From CAITNM01 sp037138055 (GTDB lineage Bacteria; Pseudomonadota; Alphaproteobacteria; Paracaedibacterales; CAITNM01): a stretch of 51,389 nt of DNA. Shown piece after piece: positions 15,373-24,816 of this stretch (position 1 is the first letter of the stretch; the number at the start of each line of letters is the position of its first letter). The notes beneath the pieces are model-generated. The model saw only the letters and a program-made list of their open reading frames with translations, was not told the origin of the DNA and did not search any database. Position numbers and translations under genes: made by a program. The stretch is from NCBI GenBank assembly GCA_037138055.1, contig JBAXJB010000011.1, forward strand, positions 1 through 51,389, in the 5' to 3' direction.

Positions 15373-16779
15373 ATGACCCCAACAATTTCTACATTTCTAT
15401 ACCTAATCGCTGGCGTATGCTTCATTATGGCGTTACGTGGTTTGTCATCAGCGGCGACATCACGATCAGGAAATCTATATGGCATTTGCGGTATGGTTAT
15501 TGCCATTTTGACTACGCTTTTAACACCAGCAATTGCTAAATATTCTGGCATTGTTGTTGCTATTGCCATTGGTGGTGCAATTGGTGCATTTATAGCTCGA
15601 AAAATCAAAATGACAGCGCTACCCCAGTTGGTGGCAGCGTTTCATAGCTTAGTAGGTTTAGCAGCAGTATTTGTAGCAGGCGCAGCGCTTTATAACCCAA
15701 CAGCTTTTGGTATTGGGGTGGTTGATGCAATTTATACAGCAAGCTTAGTGGAAATGAGTTTGGGTACTATTATTGGTGCAATTACATTCAGCGGATCAGT
15801 TGTTGCCTTCGGAAAGTTACAAGGGCTTATTTCAGGACGTCCATTAGTATTTCCTAAACAGCATTTAGTGAATGCAGTCCTTGGAATTGTTGTTATTGGT
15901 TTAGTTGTGATTTTTGCTATGCATCAACATCACAGTATTTTTTGGATTATGACAGCACTTTCGTTGATACTTGGTGTATTGCTTATTCTACCAATTGGTG
16001 GCGCTGACATGCCTGTTGTGATTTCCATGTTGAATTCTTATTCAGGTTGGGCAGCTGCAGGTATTGGGTTTACCCTAAATAACCATTTGCTTCTTATTAC
16101 AGGTGCGTTGGTTGGTGCATCAGGTGCTATTCTTAGTTACATTATGTGCAAAGGTATGAACCGTTCCATTATTAATGTTATTTTGGGTGGCTTTGGAACA
16201 GATCCTGCAACGGCAAGTGCTGCAGCGGAAGCTTCTGATAAACCAGTAAAATTAAGCAGCGCTGAAGATGCTGCATACATGATGGGCAATGCGCGTAATG
16301 TAATTATTGTTCCGGGGTATGGTATGGCAGTGGCGCAAGCACAGCATGCCCTTCGTGAAATGGCTGATATTTTAGTATCTAAAGGTGTGAAGGTGCGTTA
16401 TGCAATTCACCCAGTAGCAGGGCGTATGCCAGGACACATGAACGTGTTGTTGGCAGAAGCAAACGTAAATTATGATTCAGTGCTTGAACTTGATGATATT
16501 AACAGTGATTTTGGTTCAACTGACGTAGTATTTGTGATTGGTGCGAATGACATTACTAACCCAGCTGCAAAAACAGATAAAACATCGCCTATTTATGGTA
16601 TGCCAATTTTGGATGTTGAGAAGGCTCAAACAGTCTTCTTTGTGAAGCGTTCGTTGGCTTCTGGTTATGCGGGAGTTGATAACGAACTATTTTATCGTGA
16701 CAACACAATGATGGTGTTGGGCGATGCTAAGAAGGTTTGTGAAGAATTAGTCAAAGCTTTAAAAGGCGGAGGCCATTAA
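15373..16779 (+). CDS. pntB: NAD(P) transhydrogenase subunit beta
   Basis: Carries the rest of the proton-conducting membrane domain (about residues 1-265, eight or nine helices) and the NADP(H)-binding domain dIII (about 290-468). The dIII motif GYGMAVAQAQHALREMAD and the loop HPVAGRMPGHMNVLLAEA are intact, as is VFVIGANDITNPAA. Length of 468 is normal. With pntAA and pntAB it forms a complete enzyme that supplies NADPH. nagZ begins three bases after the stop. Confidence 0.95.
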   Translation: MTPTISTFLYLIAGVCFIMALRGLSSAATSRSGNLYGICGMVIAILTTLLTPAIAKYSGIVVAIAIGGAIGAFIARKIKMTALPQLVAAFHSLVGLAAVFVAGAALYNPTAFGIGVVDAIYTASLVEMSLGTIIGAITFSGSVVAFGKLQGLISGRPLVFPKQHLVNAVLGIVVIGLVVIFAMHQHHSIFWIMTALSLILGVLLILPIGGADMPVVISMLNSYSGWAAAGIGFTLNNHLLLITGALVGASGAILSYIMCKGMNRSIINVILGGFGTDPATASAAAEASDKPVKLSSAEDAAYMMGNARNVIIVPGYGMAVAQAQHALREMADILVSKGVKVRYAIHPVAGRMPGHMNVLLAEANVNYDSVLELDDINSDFGSTDVVFVIGANDITNPAAKTDKTSPIYGMPILDVEKAQTVFFVKRSLASGYAGVDNELFYRDNTMMVLGDAKKVCEELVKALKGGGH

Positions 16780-16782
16780 TTC

Positions 16783-17664
16783 GTGCTTCCTGTTATTTAT
16801 GGGTGTGAGGGGTTAACTCTTACACAAGCTGAACAAGAATTTTTCAATAAAGCCCAACCTTTGGGCTTTATTCTTTTTGAACGTAATTGTGAATCTCCTC
16901 TTCAAGTGAAAACTTTAATTGCGCGGCTTAAAGCGTGTGTGAATCACGCCGATGTTCCTATTCTTATTGATCAAGAAGGAGGGAGGGTTGTTCGTTTGAA
17001 ACCACCGCACTGGTTGCCACGTCCTGCTGCTAAAACTTTAACTTCTGCACAAGCTGTATATGATAATGCCATATCAATGGCCCATGAATTAGCTGAGCTA
17101 GGTGTTACCGTGAATTGCGCGCCATGCGCTGATTTATTAATTGAAGGTGCGGCAGACATTATTGGTGACCGGGCTTTTAGTGCTGATCCCGCAATTGTGA
17201 CTGAGTATAGTCTTGCCATGTTAAAGGGCTTAGAAGATGGCGGGATTATTCCTGTAATTAAGCATTTACCAGGGCACGGACGCGCACCAGTTGATAGCCA
17301 TGAAGAATTGCCTGTTGTTGATATAGACCATGCAATGCTAAACCAAACAGACTTTGTGCCATTTAAATCATTGGCGAAAGCTAGCAAAACTGCATGGGGA
17401 ATGACTGCACATGTTATTTATTCAGATATTGACGCTGTAAATGTGGCTACTCAATCAAGCCATGTGATTGATTCAATTATTCGAACAGAAATTGGCTTCA
17501 AAGGATTTTTGGTAAGCGATTGCTTAACCATGAAAGCGCTTTCAGGAAGCTTTGAAGAAAAGGCCAGAAAATCACTTCAAGCTGGCTGTGATGCAGTATT
17601 AATGTGCAAAGGCACAGTGCAAGAATTTGAAGATGTTGCACGTGGCGTCATTCAAACTTTATAG
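16783..17664 (+). CDS. nagZ: beta-N-acetylhexosaminidase (glycoside hydrolase family 3)
   Basis: Cytosolic enzyme that removes N-acetylglucosamine from anhydro-muropeptides during peptidoglycan recycling. The GH3 NagZ signature is present: KHLPGHGRAPVDSHEELP at about residues 163-180, with the catalytic His and Asp of this loop, and the nucleophile Asp in VSDCLTMKAL. The start is GTG at 16783. At 293 residues it is somewhat shorter than Escherichia coli NagZ (341), the usual situation for short alphaproteobacterial forms. It probably shares the pnt transcript. Its last 17 bases overlap the end of the lipoprotein gene on the other strand. Confidence 0.9.
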   Translation: MLPVIYGCEGLTLTQAEQEFFNKAQPLGFILFERNCESPLQVKTLIARLKACVNHADVPILIDQEGGRVVRLKPPHWLPRPAAKTLTSAQAVYDNAISMAHELAELGVTVNCAPCADLLIEGAADIIGDRAFSADPAIVTEYSLAMLKGLEDGGIIPVIKHLPGHGRAPVDSHEELPVVDIDHAMLNQTDFVPFKSLAKASKTAWGMTAHVIYSDIDAVNVATQSSHVIDSIIRTEIGFKGFLVSDCLTMKALSGSFEEKARKSLQAGCDAVLMCKGTVQEFEDVARGVIQTL

Positions 17665-17986
17665 GCTGCAAAAATTTAATAAATATTGGCTCGCTCTTCA
17701 GGTATTCAAGAGGAATTTTCTGATTTAAGATCGGTTTTTTTGCTTCCATTCCATATTGCTTGATGGGGCCTTCTATTTTTCTTCCTTCTGCATTAACAGC
17801 TGTGCTTTCTGGAATTGGATATTCAAAAGAGTACCCATACTTATCTTCGTATGCTTCAACTTCTACAATGGTAGCTGATGTCCTTCCCCAAGCTTCTTTA
17901 TGTTCAGAAGTAATTGAATCTTCGCAAGAGGTTATGAAAAATCCAATCAAGAAAACTAACAAGTTTTTTGAAAAATACAACTTCAT
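17648..17986 (-). CDS. small predicted lipoprotein
   Basis: The 112 residues begin with a signal peptide and a lipobox, ITSC, whose Cys21 would be lipid-modified (the following residues Glu-Asp do not force retention in the inner membrane). The rest is short, charged and without a recognisable domain. I choose the ATG at 17986; a TTG five codons upstream (18001) is also open. No strong Shine-Dalgarno sequence. It faces nagZ tail to tail, and the two coding ends overlap by 17 bases. Function unknown. Confidence 0.55.
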   Translation of the reverse strand: MKLYFSKNLLVFLIGFFITSCEDSITSEHKEAWGRTSATIVEVEAYEDKYGYSFEYPIPESTAVNAEGRKIEGPIKQYGMEAKKPILNQKIPLEYLKSEPIFIKFLQPIKFE

Positions 17987-18035
17987 TATTTTAATCTGCA
18001 AAAAGTAAGAAGCTTCTTGAATATATCATGTTTTT

Positions 18036-18064
18036 TTGACAATATCCAAATAATTAATTACCTT
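18036..18064 (+). promoter_or_regulatory. candidate promoter of the riboswitch-controlled transporter
   Basis: A perfect -35 box TTGACA (18036-18041) is followed after 17 bases by a weak -10 box TACCTT (18059-18064). A start near 18071 would place the riboswitch at the very 5' end of the mRNA, as expected. Confidence 0.45.
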
Positions 18065-18069
18065 CACAA

Positions 18070-18152
18070 CATTACCAGGGGTGCTCACATTCGGGCTGAG
18101 AGGCATTTGCCAACCCTTATAACTTGATCTGGTTAATGCCAGCGTAAGGAGT
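18070..18152 (+). promoter_or_regulatory. TPP riboswitch (THI element)
   Basis: An mRNA element that binds thiamine pyrophosphate and shuts off the gene behind it. The conserved blocks occur in the right order: GGGGTGC (18078-18084), CTGAGA (18096-18101), ACCCTT (18113-18118), CTTGATCTGG (18123-18132) and GCCAGCGTAA (18138-18147). The Shine-Dalgarno sequence AAGGAG of the transporter (18147-18152) is the immediate end of the element, and no terminator stem lies between it and the ATG. This points to control of translation initiation rather than of transcription. Confidence 0.95.
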
Positions 18153-18156
18153 GTTC

Positions 18157-19350
18157 ATGAAAAAAGCCCGCATTGCCACGTATTTGGCAAATATTCTCGA
18201 TCATTTTGATACATCATTGTATGGGTTTTTAGTGCCTATCTTGGCGCCGTTATTTTTTCCAAATAGTGAACCAATTGTTGCCCTGCTTCAAGGGTATGGA
18301 ATTGTTATTATTGGATTTATAACGCGTCCGCTTGGGGCTTGGTATTTTGGAAAACGGGCAGATCTCGTTGGGCCACATGCAGCTTTAATCACAACAATTA
18401 CTGGAATGACTATAACCACTCTGTGTTTTACATTGCTGCAACCTTATGAGCATTGGGGAGTAAGTGGGGCCATTGGTTTGTGTGTCTTGCGTGGAATTCA
18501 AAATTTCTTTGGGGCAGGGGAGACAAGTATTGCCGGGCTATATGTTCTGGAAAATACAGAAGTTGATCAGCAGCACCCTATTACAAGTCTTTACCTTAGC
18601 AGTACGATGATGGGTATATTGTTGGCCTGCGGCGTTTCAAGTATTTTATTTTACTGTGATAATCCACAGCTATATTGGAAGTGGCCGTTTTATGGTTCTG
18701 TTGTTACTGGAATTGCTGGTTGGTGGCTACGTCGTCAAGTTGTTCCAAATTTTGTGAAAAAGGAATTGATTAAAGAAAAACTCAACACAATTGGGATATT
18801 AAGGCTTATTCCCATTACAGGATTTTCTTATATTTTGTATTCTGCTCCATTTGTTTTTTTTAATAGTTTTGCGGCTCTTGTAACAAGTATCGACATAAAA
18901 GATCTGATGATAACAAATACTTTTTTGATGATTTTTGATATGGGATTATTGGTATTATTAGGGCCAATAATGCGTAAAATGGATGCGCAAAAACTACTGC
19001 TTAAAATTGCAGTCGTTAGTGTGGTGCTTATGCCCATTTTATTTTGGTGTGTTCCATTTGTGGAATTATTAGGAGCAGTAATCATTCGAATGATTATTAT
19101 CACCTTGGGTGTTGCTTTTTGTATTCCATTGCACCGGTGGTATGTATCAGAATTTCCAGCGAATAACCGCTACACTACTACGGCTATTGGTTATGCAATT
19201 GGCTCAGAAACGTTGGGAAGAAGTTTTCCCGCTGTTGGGCTTGCATTGTGGCACCTAACTAATTTGGCAATTGTGCCTGGAATATATATTGTGTTAGTTG
19301 GTTTATGTGCTTATTTGTGCATTGTTTTGCAGAAGCATTCACGTTGTTAA
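18157..19350 (+). CDS. MFS transporter, predicted uptake of thiamine or a thiamine precursor
   Basis: An inner-membrane transporter of the major facilitator superfamily with about 12 hydrophobic segments in 397 residues. The loop between the second and third helices reads RPLGAWYFGKRADLVG, the MFS motif in the form found in the ProP-like metabolite:proton symporters. The ATG at 18157 is chosen over a GTG at 18151 because the latter overlaps the AAGGAG ribosome site. Direct control by a TPP riboswitch indicates that the substrate is thiamine, its phosphate or a pyrimidine/thiazole precursor; that is inference from regulation, not from the protein. No thiamine synthesis gene is nearby, which suits an organism that takes the vitamin from a host. 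Confidence 0.85.
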   Translation: MKKARIATYLANILDHFDTSLYGFLVPILAPLFFPNSEPIVALLQGYGIVIIGFITRPLGAWYFGKRADLVGPHAALITTITGMTITTLCFTLLQPYEHWGVSGAIGLCVLRGIQNFFGAGETSIAGLYVLENTEVDQQHPITSLYLSSTMMGILLACGVSSILFYCDNPQLYWKWPFYGSVVTGIAGWWLRRQVVPNFVKKELIKEKLNTIGILRLIPITGFSYILYSAPFVFFNSFAALVTSIDIKDLMITNTFLMIFDMGLLVLLGPIMRKMDAQKLLLKIAVVSVVLMPILFWCVPFVELLGAVIIRMIIITLGVAFCIPLHRWYVSEFPANNRYTTTAIGYAIGSETLGRSFPAVGLALWHLTNLAIVPGIYIVLVGLCAYLCIVLQKHSRC

Positions 19351-19425
19351 GTTGACTATTCAAAAGTAATCATTCGATAATTAATCATGTGTATTGTTTC
19401 TGGTTCAGATGAAGGGTGTCTTATA

Positions 19426-19947
19426 ATGCTTGGAAATTTTAGTAAATTTGTTTTTCTTTTTTGTTTTTCTTGGAACGTTGCTATATCTACTCAAAATTTT
19501 GATAGCATCGAAGATGGAGGCCAAGTGCCTACAGTTGTTTCGCCTACAAATGTATTGTCTTCTTACATAGGTAATCTAGATTGTAGTCGTGTGGCAGGGT
19601 GCGCTAGATATTTTTGCGAGCTTGGTGCAGAAGCTATTGTTTCAGTGGCTGTTGTTGCTGGTGGTGTGGCGTTGATATCAGTAGCCTCGGGCTTGCAAGC
19701 AAAAGGTGAAGAAGAAGGAGCTCATTATGAAACGAGAAGTCGTTACGTATGTAGTACCGACAGTAATGGACATCGATCATGTAAAACAGAACACTATACT
19801 GAATGCGTTGGGTCATACAATGCATGTCAGGATTTAGATGCCGCAAGTACACTATTTGCTATTGGTGGTTGTGCCGTTTTAGGAGTTGGTGCTTTTTGGT
19901 GTTACAAAATTTATAATGATTACGAGAGATTTTGTGTGCGTAGATAA
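19426..19947 (+). CDS. small membrane or exported protein of unknown function
   Basis: No family recognised. From the ATG at 19426 (GAAGGG site about nine bases upstream; an upstream ATG at 19387 has none) the product has 173 residues. It starts with a signal-like hydrophobic stretch, has a second strongly hydrophobic segment rich in Val, Ala and Gly (about residues 62-85) and a third near the C-terminus (about 140-160). Between the last two lies a polar loop with several Cys (YVCSTDSNGHRSCKTEHYTEC), which could form disulfides if outside the cytosol. It lies between the thiamine transporter and aspS with no clear functional tie to either. Confidence 0.5.
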   Translation: MLGNFSKFVFLFCFSWNVAISTQNFDSIEDGGQVPTVVSPTNVLSSYIGNLDCSRVAGCARYFCELGAEAIVSVAVVAGGVALISVASGLQAKGEEEGAHYETRSRYVCSTDSNGHRSCKTEHYTECVGSYNACQDLDAASTLFAIGGCAVLGVGAFWCYKIYNDYERFCVRR

Positions 19948-20022
19948 GTTTAGTGATAGGCCACTACCTAAAGCGTTGAAAATTGGCTATAAATAAAGTC
20001 AATCAATAAAAATTTGTAATCT

Positions 20023-21843
20023 ATGGCACAGTCTTCTTTATCAAGTATTTATCGTTCTCACACCTGTGGGGAATTACGCGAAACTCATGTTGGCCAGCAG
20101 GCCCGTATTTCTGGGTGGGTTCACCGTAAGCGTGACCATGGAAATTTGGTATTCATTGATTTGCGTGACCATTATGGAATTACGCAGTGTGTGCTTCAAA
20201 GTGATTCTGCAGCCTTTGCAATTGTAGAAGGTTTGAAGAATGAAACTGTAGTTACCTTTGATGGCAAAGTTGTAAAGCGTAGTGATGAAGTTATTAATGA
20301 TAAAATGCCAACGGGTTATGTTGAGCTGGTAATTGAGAAAGCAACAGTTCAATCAGTTTCTGAAATGTTGCCATTACAAGTAAACGCGGAAACAGATTTT
20401 CCTGAAGAAACGCGGCTGACGTACAGATTTTTAGATTTGCGTCGTGAGAAATTGCATCAGAACATTGTACTACGTTCAAAGGTTATTCAGTCAATTCGTA
20501 ACCGCATGGTGGCGCAAGATTTCTTAGAATACCAAACGCCTATTTTAACGTCGTCGTCTCCTGAAGGAGCGCGTGACTTTTTAGTGCCAAGCCGTATGCA
20601 CCCTGGGCATTTTTATGCATTGCCACAGGCTCCTCAACAATTTAAACAATTGTTAATGGTTGCTGGTTTTGACCGCTATTTTCAAATTGCACCATGTTTT
20701 CGTGATGAAGACGCGCGAGCAGATCGTTCGCCAGGCGAATTCTATCAATTAGACATTGAGATGTCCTTTGTGACGCAAGATGATGTATTTAACGCGATTG
20801 AACCTGTTTTAACAGGAGTATTCGAAGAATTTGCTAATGGCAAATCGGTAAGTAGTCACCCTTATCCGCGTATTAAATTTGATGATTCAATGTTGAAATA
20901 CGGAAGTGACAAACCAGACCTCCGTAACCCATTATTAATTGCTGATGTTTCTGAAATATTTAAAGATTCAGGATTTTCAGTATTTGCAAAAGTGGTAGCC
21001 GGTGGTGGTGTCGTGCGCGGTATTGGTGTGCCTAACACAGAAGGGCAACCAAGAAGCTTCTTTGATAAACTAAATTCATGGGCGCAAGAATCTGGCATGC
21101 CAGGACTTGGTTATATTAGTTTTGCAGCAGATGGTGCAAAAGGTCCAATCGCAAAATTCTTAAATGATGACCAGCTAAATACACTACAAAAAATTTGTGG
21201 TGTAGGCGTTGGTGCATCTGTATTTTTTGTCTGCGATATGAAAGCTATGAAAGCAGCTAAGAACGCAGGTTTGGCACGTACAAAAATAGCTCAAGATTTG
21301 GACATTATTGAAAAAGACTGTTTCAAATTCTGTTGGATTGTTGATTTTCCAATGTACGAACAAGACGAAGAAACAGGAAAAATTGATTTCTCCCATAACC
21401 CTTTTTCAATGCCTCAAGGTGGTTTGGAATCATTAAACACAATGAATCCGCTAGATATTAAAGCTTTTCAATATGACATTGTTTGTAATGGTATTGAACT
21501 ATGCAGTGGTGCAATTCGTAACCACTTACCAGAAGTTATGTACAGAGCATTTGAGATTGCTGGTTATGCAAAACAAGATGTTGAAGACCGTTTTGGTGGA
21601 TTGTTAAATGCATTTAAGTTTGGAGCGCCCCCTCATGGTGGTTGTGCGCCTGGTGTTGATCGCATTGTAATGTTATTGGCCGATGAGCCTAACATTCGTG
21701 AAATTATTGCGTTCCCATTGAATCAACAAGGTCAAGATTTGCTTATGCAAGCACCATCATTAATTGAGAATGATCGCTTAAAGGAATTGCATGTTCGTGT
21801 GCAACTTCCGCCGCAAAAGATTGTAGCAAAAAGCGAAAATTAG
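20023..21843 (+). CDS. aspS: aspartate-tRNA ligase
   Basis: Class II synthetase that charges tRNA-Asp. The 606 residues have the N-terminal OB-fold anticodon domain (GWVHRKRDHGNLVFIDLRD near residue 32), the class II motif 2 region FQIAPCFRDEDARADRSPGEF and motif 3 (GGCAPGVDRIVMLL) near the C-terminus, with the GAD insertion typical of bacterial AspRS in between. In alphaproteobacteria this is often the non-discriminating form that also charges tRNA-Asn, but I cannot decide that here. No clear Shine-Dalgarno sequence in front of the ATG. Confidence 0.96.
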   Translation: MAQSSLSSIYRSHTCGELRETHVGQQARISGWVHRKRDHGNLVFIDLRDHYGITQCVLQSDSAAFAIVEGLKNETVVTFDGKVVKRSDEVINDKMPTGYVELVIEKATVQSVSEMLPLQVNAETDFPEETRLTYRFLDLRREKLHQNIVLRSKVIQSIRNRMVAQDFLEYQTPILTSSSPEGARDFLVPSRMHPGHFYALPQAPQQFKQLLMVAGFDRYFQIAPCFRDEDARADRSPGEFYQLDIEMSFVTQDDVFNAIEPVLTGVFEEFANGKSVSSHPYPRIKFDDSMLKYGSDKPDLRNPLLIADVSEIFKDSGFSVFAKVVAGGGVVRGIGVPNTEGQPRSFFDKLNSWAQESGMPGLGYISFAADGAKGPIAKFLNDDQLNTLQKICGVGVGASVFFVCDMKAMKAAKNAGLARTKIAQDLDIIEKDCFKFCWIVDFPMYEQDEETGKIDFSHNPFSMPQGGLESLNTMNPLDIKAFQYDIVCNGIELCSGAIRNHLPEVMYRAFEIAGYAKQDVEDRFGGLLNAFKFGAPPHGGCAPGVDRIVMLLADEPNIREIIAFPLNQQGQDLLMQAPSLIENDRLKELHVRVQLPPQKIVAKSEN

Positions 21844-21852
21844 ATAGCTATA

Positions 21853-22185
21853 TTGTCTGCGAAGTTGTTAATTAAAATACTGGCAATTTCTATTATGCAA
21901 AGTGTTGTGGTGAGCGCTGCTGGTTGCGATGAAGATGATGCGAGTAACATCGGAAAAGAACAATATCGAGACTATGATTACCGTGATATAGAACGTGAAT
22001 TAGAAAAAGCGCAGACGATGGTTATTGAGTTTCGCTCTGTTGTGCAAGAACAAGAAGCTATACGTGAGGGTATTAAGCTCATGTTGAGAGATATCGATAG
22101 TCTTAATAAGAAACTTGATGTACTCGAGAAGCTAGCGCTTCCCAGATTAAAATCAAAGAATTCTAAAAAAGAAGATAAGAAATAA
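21853..22185 (+). CDS. small exported coiled-coil protein
   Basis: The 110 residues read from a TTG start nine bases behind aspS. A hydrophobic signal sequence ends near VVVSAAGC; the Cys in that place also allows a lipobox reading (SAAGC). It is followed by an acidic patch and a heptad-like helical region (about residues 40-95, with many Leu and Glu) and a Lys-rich C-terminal tail. No family recognised. The end of the gene is part of a terminator hairpin. The unusual start codon and small size leave some doubt, but the signal-plus-coil layout argues for a real gene. Confidence 0.5.
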   Translation: MSAKLLIKILAISIMQSVVVSAAGCDEDDASNIGKEQYRDYDYRDIERELEKAQTMVIEFRSVVQEQEAIREGIKLMLRDIDSLNKKLDVLEKLALPRLKSKNSKKEDKK

Positions 22186-22202
22186 TTCTATATCTTCTTT
22201 TT
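22166..22202. terminator. A/T-rich bidirectional terminator between converging genes
   Basis: AAAAAGAAGATA (22166-22177) and TATCTTCTTTTT (22191-22202) are perfect inverted repeats of 12 bases around a 13-base loop. Because the stem starts with A-run and ends with T-run, it can act on both strands. It overlaps the last codons of the plus-strand gene and ends just before the secF stop. Confidence 0.6.
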
Positions 22203-22205
22203 GAA

Positions 22206-23207
22206 TTATCCTTCAATAACGCCATCATCAGCAAATTGCTTTGGAACAGAGGCTTCGTAGCGACCTTCAGTCTCAAGGGATTTGGCAATACGCTCTTCCT
22301 CTTCATCTAGGGCTTTGCCATGCCTTACATTGAAGTAAAGCAATAGAGGTGATGCCACGAAAATTGATGATAAGGTTCCAATAACCATGCTGATTAGGAT
22401 AGGTAGTACGAATACTGCAATAACAGGCCCACCGAACATGAACAATGCTAGTACTGCAAGGAATGTTGTAACAACAGTTAAAATTGTCCGAGACAATGTT
22501 TCATTAATACTTTTGTTCAAAATTTCTACAAGGGTGATTTTGCGACAGCGCTTAATATTTTCGCGAATTCTATCTAACACAACAATGGTATCGTTAATTG
22601 AATAGCCGGCTGTAATTAGAATGGCTGTAATTGCCGTTTCGTTAAATTCAAGAGGGAACAAAGAATACATTCCTAAAATAAGAAAGCAATCGTGACCAAG
22701 AGCAATAACAGCACACAATGCAAAACGCCATTCGAACCTGAAGGCCACATAAATAAGAATACCAAGTAAGGCGTACAAAACAGCCATTAGTCCATTATGA
22801 ACCATTTCATCGCCAACTTTTGGCCCGACAGTTTCTATTTTTCTGTATTCAACTCCATCGCCTAAAATTGCTTTAATGTTACTGACAGCGGTTTCAGGGA
22901 TGTTGCTTTTGCCTTCAGCATTTTCAAATTTAATCATTAGGTCTTGAGCTGAGCCGAATTCCTGAATGGCAACTTCACCAAGTTTCAAAGGCTCAAGTTG
23001 TTCACGTAAATGAGAAATATTTGGGATGGTTGGCATGCGAACTTCCATGACCACGCCACCTTTGAAATCGATGCCATAGTTAAGACCTTTAAACAGCAGG
23101 CTACCCATGAAAATGAGGGTTGATAGAATCACAATAGAGAATGTGATTTTACGCTTACCAATAAAGTCAAAATTGGTGTTGTGGGGAATAAGATTTAGAA
23201 CAGCCAT
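22206..23207 (-). CDS. secF: protein translocase subunit SecF
   Basis: Inner-membrane partner of SecD; the pair uses the proton gradient to pull exported proteins across. The 333 residues have the first membrane helix near residues 25-45 with the conserved GIDFKGG motif, a periplasmic domain to about 135 and five further helices with the SecF signature (AGYSINDTIVVLDRIRENIK). AAGGA lies in front of the ATG, and secD ends eight bases upstream. Last gene of the yajC-secD-secF operon. Confidence 0.95.
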   Translation of the reverse strand: MAVLNLIPHNTNFDFIGKRKITFSIVILSTLIFMGSLLFKGLNYGIDFKGGVVMEVRMPTIPNISHLREQLEPLKLGEVAIQEFGSAQDLMIKFENAEGKSNIPETAVSNIKAILGDGVEYRKIETVGPKVGDEMVHNGLMAVLYALLGILIYVAFRFEWRFALCAVIALGHDCFLILGMYSLFPLEFNETAITAILITAGYSINDTIVVLDRIRENIKRCRKITLVEILNKSINETLSRTILTVVTTFLAVLALFMFGGPVIAVFVLPILISMVIGTLSSIFVASPLLLYFNVRHGKALDEEEERIAKSLETEGRYEASVPKQFADDGVIEG

Positions 23208-23215
23208 ATTTTTCC

Positions 23216-24802
23216 TTAAATGGGCAAGGTTTGAACTTGTTTGTTTTTAAACCACCAAGCTGTTACTAGTTTAGTAACAGATAAGGCAGTGAACATTGAT
23301 ACAGAAATGCCAATTGCTGTGGTAACTGCGAATCCGCGAATGGGACCTGAACCAAATTCATACAACACACCTGCAGCAATAAGCGTGGTAAGGTTAGAGT
23401 CTATAATAGTGGTCATAGCGCGTTCGTAGCCTGCTTCAATGGCAGCTAAGGCGGCAGTGCCTGCTCTTAGTTCTTCTTTTATTCGCTCATAGATCAACAC
23501 GTTAGCATCAACGGCCATACCAATGGTCATTGCAATGCCAGCAATGCCTGGAAGAGTAAGCGTTGCTTGTAACAAAGAAAGACCTGCAAAAAGTAGGACC
23601 ATGTTAAACACTAATGCTAGGTTTGCAAAAAGACCAAACATAGAATAGCCAAGGAACATAAAGACAGAAACCATTAGAAACGCGATAACAGTAGCGTTGC
23701 GTCCATCATGAATTGAATCTGCGCCAAGGCTTGGGCCAACTGTGCGTTCTTCAACAACTTTTAAAGGAGCGGGCAGAGAGCCTGCGCGCAACAGCAAAGC
23801 CAATTCATTTGCTTCTCTGATGGTTCGAAACCCACCTGATATCTCTGCATTGCCATTTGGAATGGCTGATCTGAATACTGGTGCAGTAAGTACTTTTCCA
23901 TCTAATACAATGGCGAATTGCTTACCAATGCTGTTGGCTGAAATATCAGCAAATTTACGAGCTCCAACATTGTTAAAGCGCAATGAAACACCAATTTGAC
24001 CAGTTTGAGGATCCGTTGTAGCCTGCGCATCAACTAAATTATCGCCACTTACCGAAACTTGGTTTCTTACTGCAATTTTATGTGCGCCGTCCTCTTCTCC
24101 GCCACGAATATAATCCATCATAGTTGAGTCAGGTCCTGCATGACCTGTATTTTGTGCGCCACTATCAACCATATTGAAAGTCATTTTTGCGGTTTTACCA
24201 AGACGTTTTTTAACTTCTTGAGGGTCATCAACACCAGGAAGTTGAATAATAATACGATCATTTCCTTGACGAAGAATGGTTGGTTCCTTAGTGCCTGTTT
24301 CATCGATACGACGACGAATAACTTCAATTGATTGCTCGATAATTAATTTTGAGCGATTTTGTGCAGCAATTGGGTCAACACTAATGCTGACTTGTCCCTG
24401 TTCAGAAACTTCTGTTAGAAGTGACGAGTCAATTTTTTTGATGATGCTAGAAATTTTATCTTTATTGGAAATATCCTTTAAATCAAAAAAGAGTTTAGGA
24501 TTGCTTTCTCTTCCTTCAACACGAAGGTTCAAGTACATTATGTGTTCTTTGCGGAGTGCCGCACGTACATCAGCAAGAAGGTTACTTAAAAATTCTGCAT
24601 TAACAGCTTTTAAATCAACTTCTAACTGAAGGTGTGATCCACCTCTTAGGTCAAGTCCAAGACTTACTGTGTTCTGTAACCAAGAAGGAAATTTTTCAGC
24701 AAGTTCTTTGCTTACCATATTCGGTAAGCAAAAAAGTATGCCGGCTACGCAAGTCGCAATAATTGTAATTTTGCGTGTTTGAGATAATCCAAATAACATC
24801 AT
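23216..24802 (-). CDS. secD: protein translocase subunit SecD
   Basis: Large subunit of the SecDF export motor. The first helix is at about residues 9-30, followed by the conserved LGLDLRGGSHLQLEVD motif, a periplasmic P1 domain, and six more helices with the SecD motifs IAGIAMTIGMAVDANVLIYERIKEE near residue 435. The VDANVLI region carries the Asp of the proton path. Length of 528 is normal for alphaproteobacteria. It starts 14 bases after yajC. Confidence 0.96.
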   Translation of the reverse strand: MMLFGLSQTRKITIIATCVAGILFCLPNMVSKELAEKFPSWLQNTVSLGLDLRGGSHLQLEVDLKAVNAEFLSNLLADVRAALRKEHIMYLNLRVEGRESNPKLFFDLKDISNKDKISSIIKKIDSSLLTEVSEQGQVSISVDPIAAQNRSKLIIEQSIEVIRRRIDETGTKEPTILRQGNDRIIIQLPGVDDPQEVKKRLGKTAKMTFNMVDSGAQNTGHAGPDSTMMDYIRGGEEDGAHKIAVRNQVSVSGDNLVDAQATTDPQTGQIGVSLRFNNVGARKFADISANSIGKQFAIVLDGKVLTAPVFRSAIPNGNAEISGGFRTIREANELALLLRAGSLPAPLKVVEERTVGPSLGADSIHDGRNATVIAFLMVSVFMFLGYSMFGLFANLALVFNMVLLFAGLSLLQATLTLPGIAGIAMTIGMAVDANVLIYERIKEELRAGTAALAAIEAGYERAMTTIIDSNLTTLIAAGVLYEFGSGPIRGFAVTTAIGISVSMFTALSVTKLVTAWWFKNKQVQTLPI

Positions 24803-24816
24803 GGGTTTTTATTCAC

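Noticed and set aside
15138..15608. Long minus-strand open frame across pntAB and pntB
   Set aside because: It lies opposite two well-conserved genes, has no ribosome site and its product shows only the composition of an antisense shadow.
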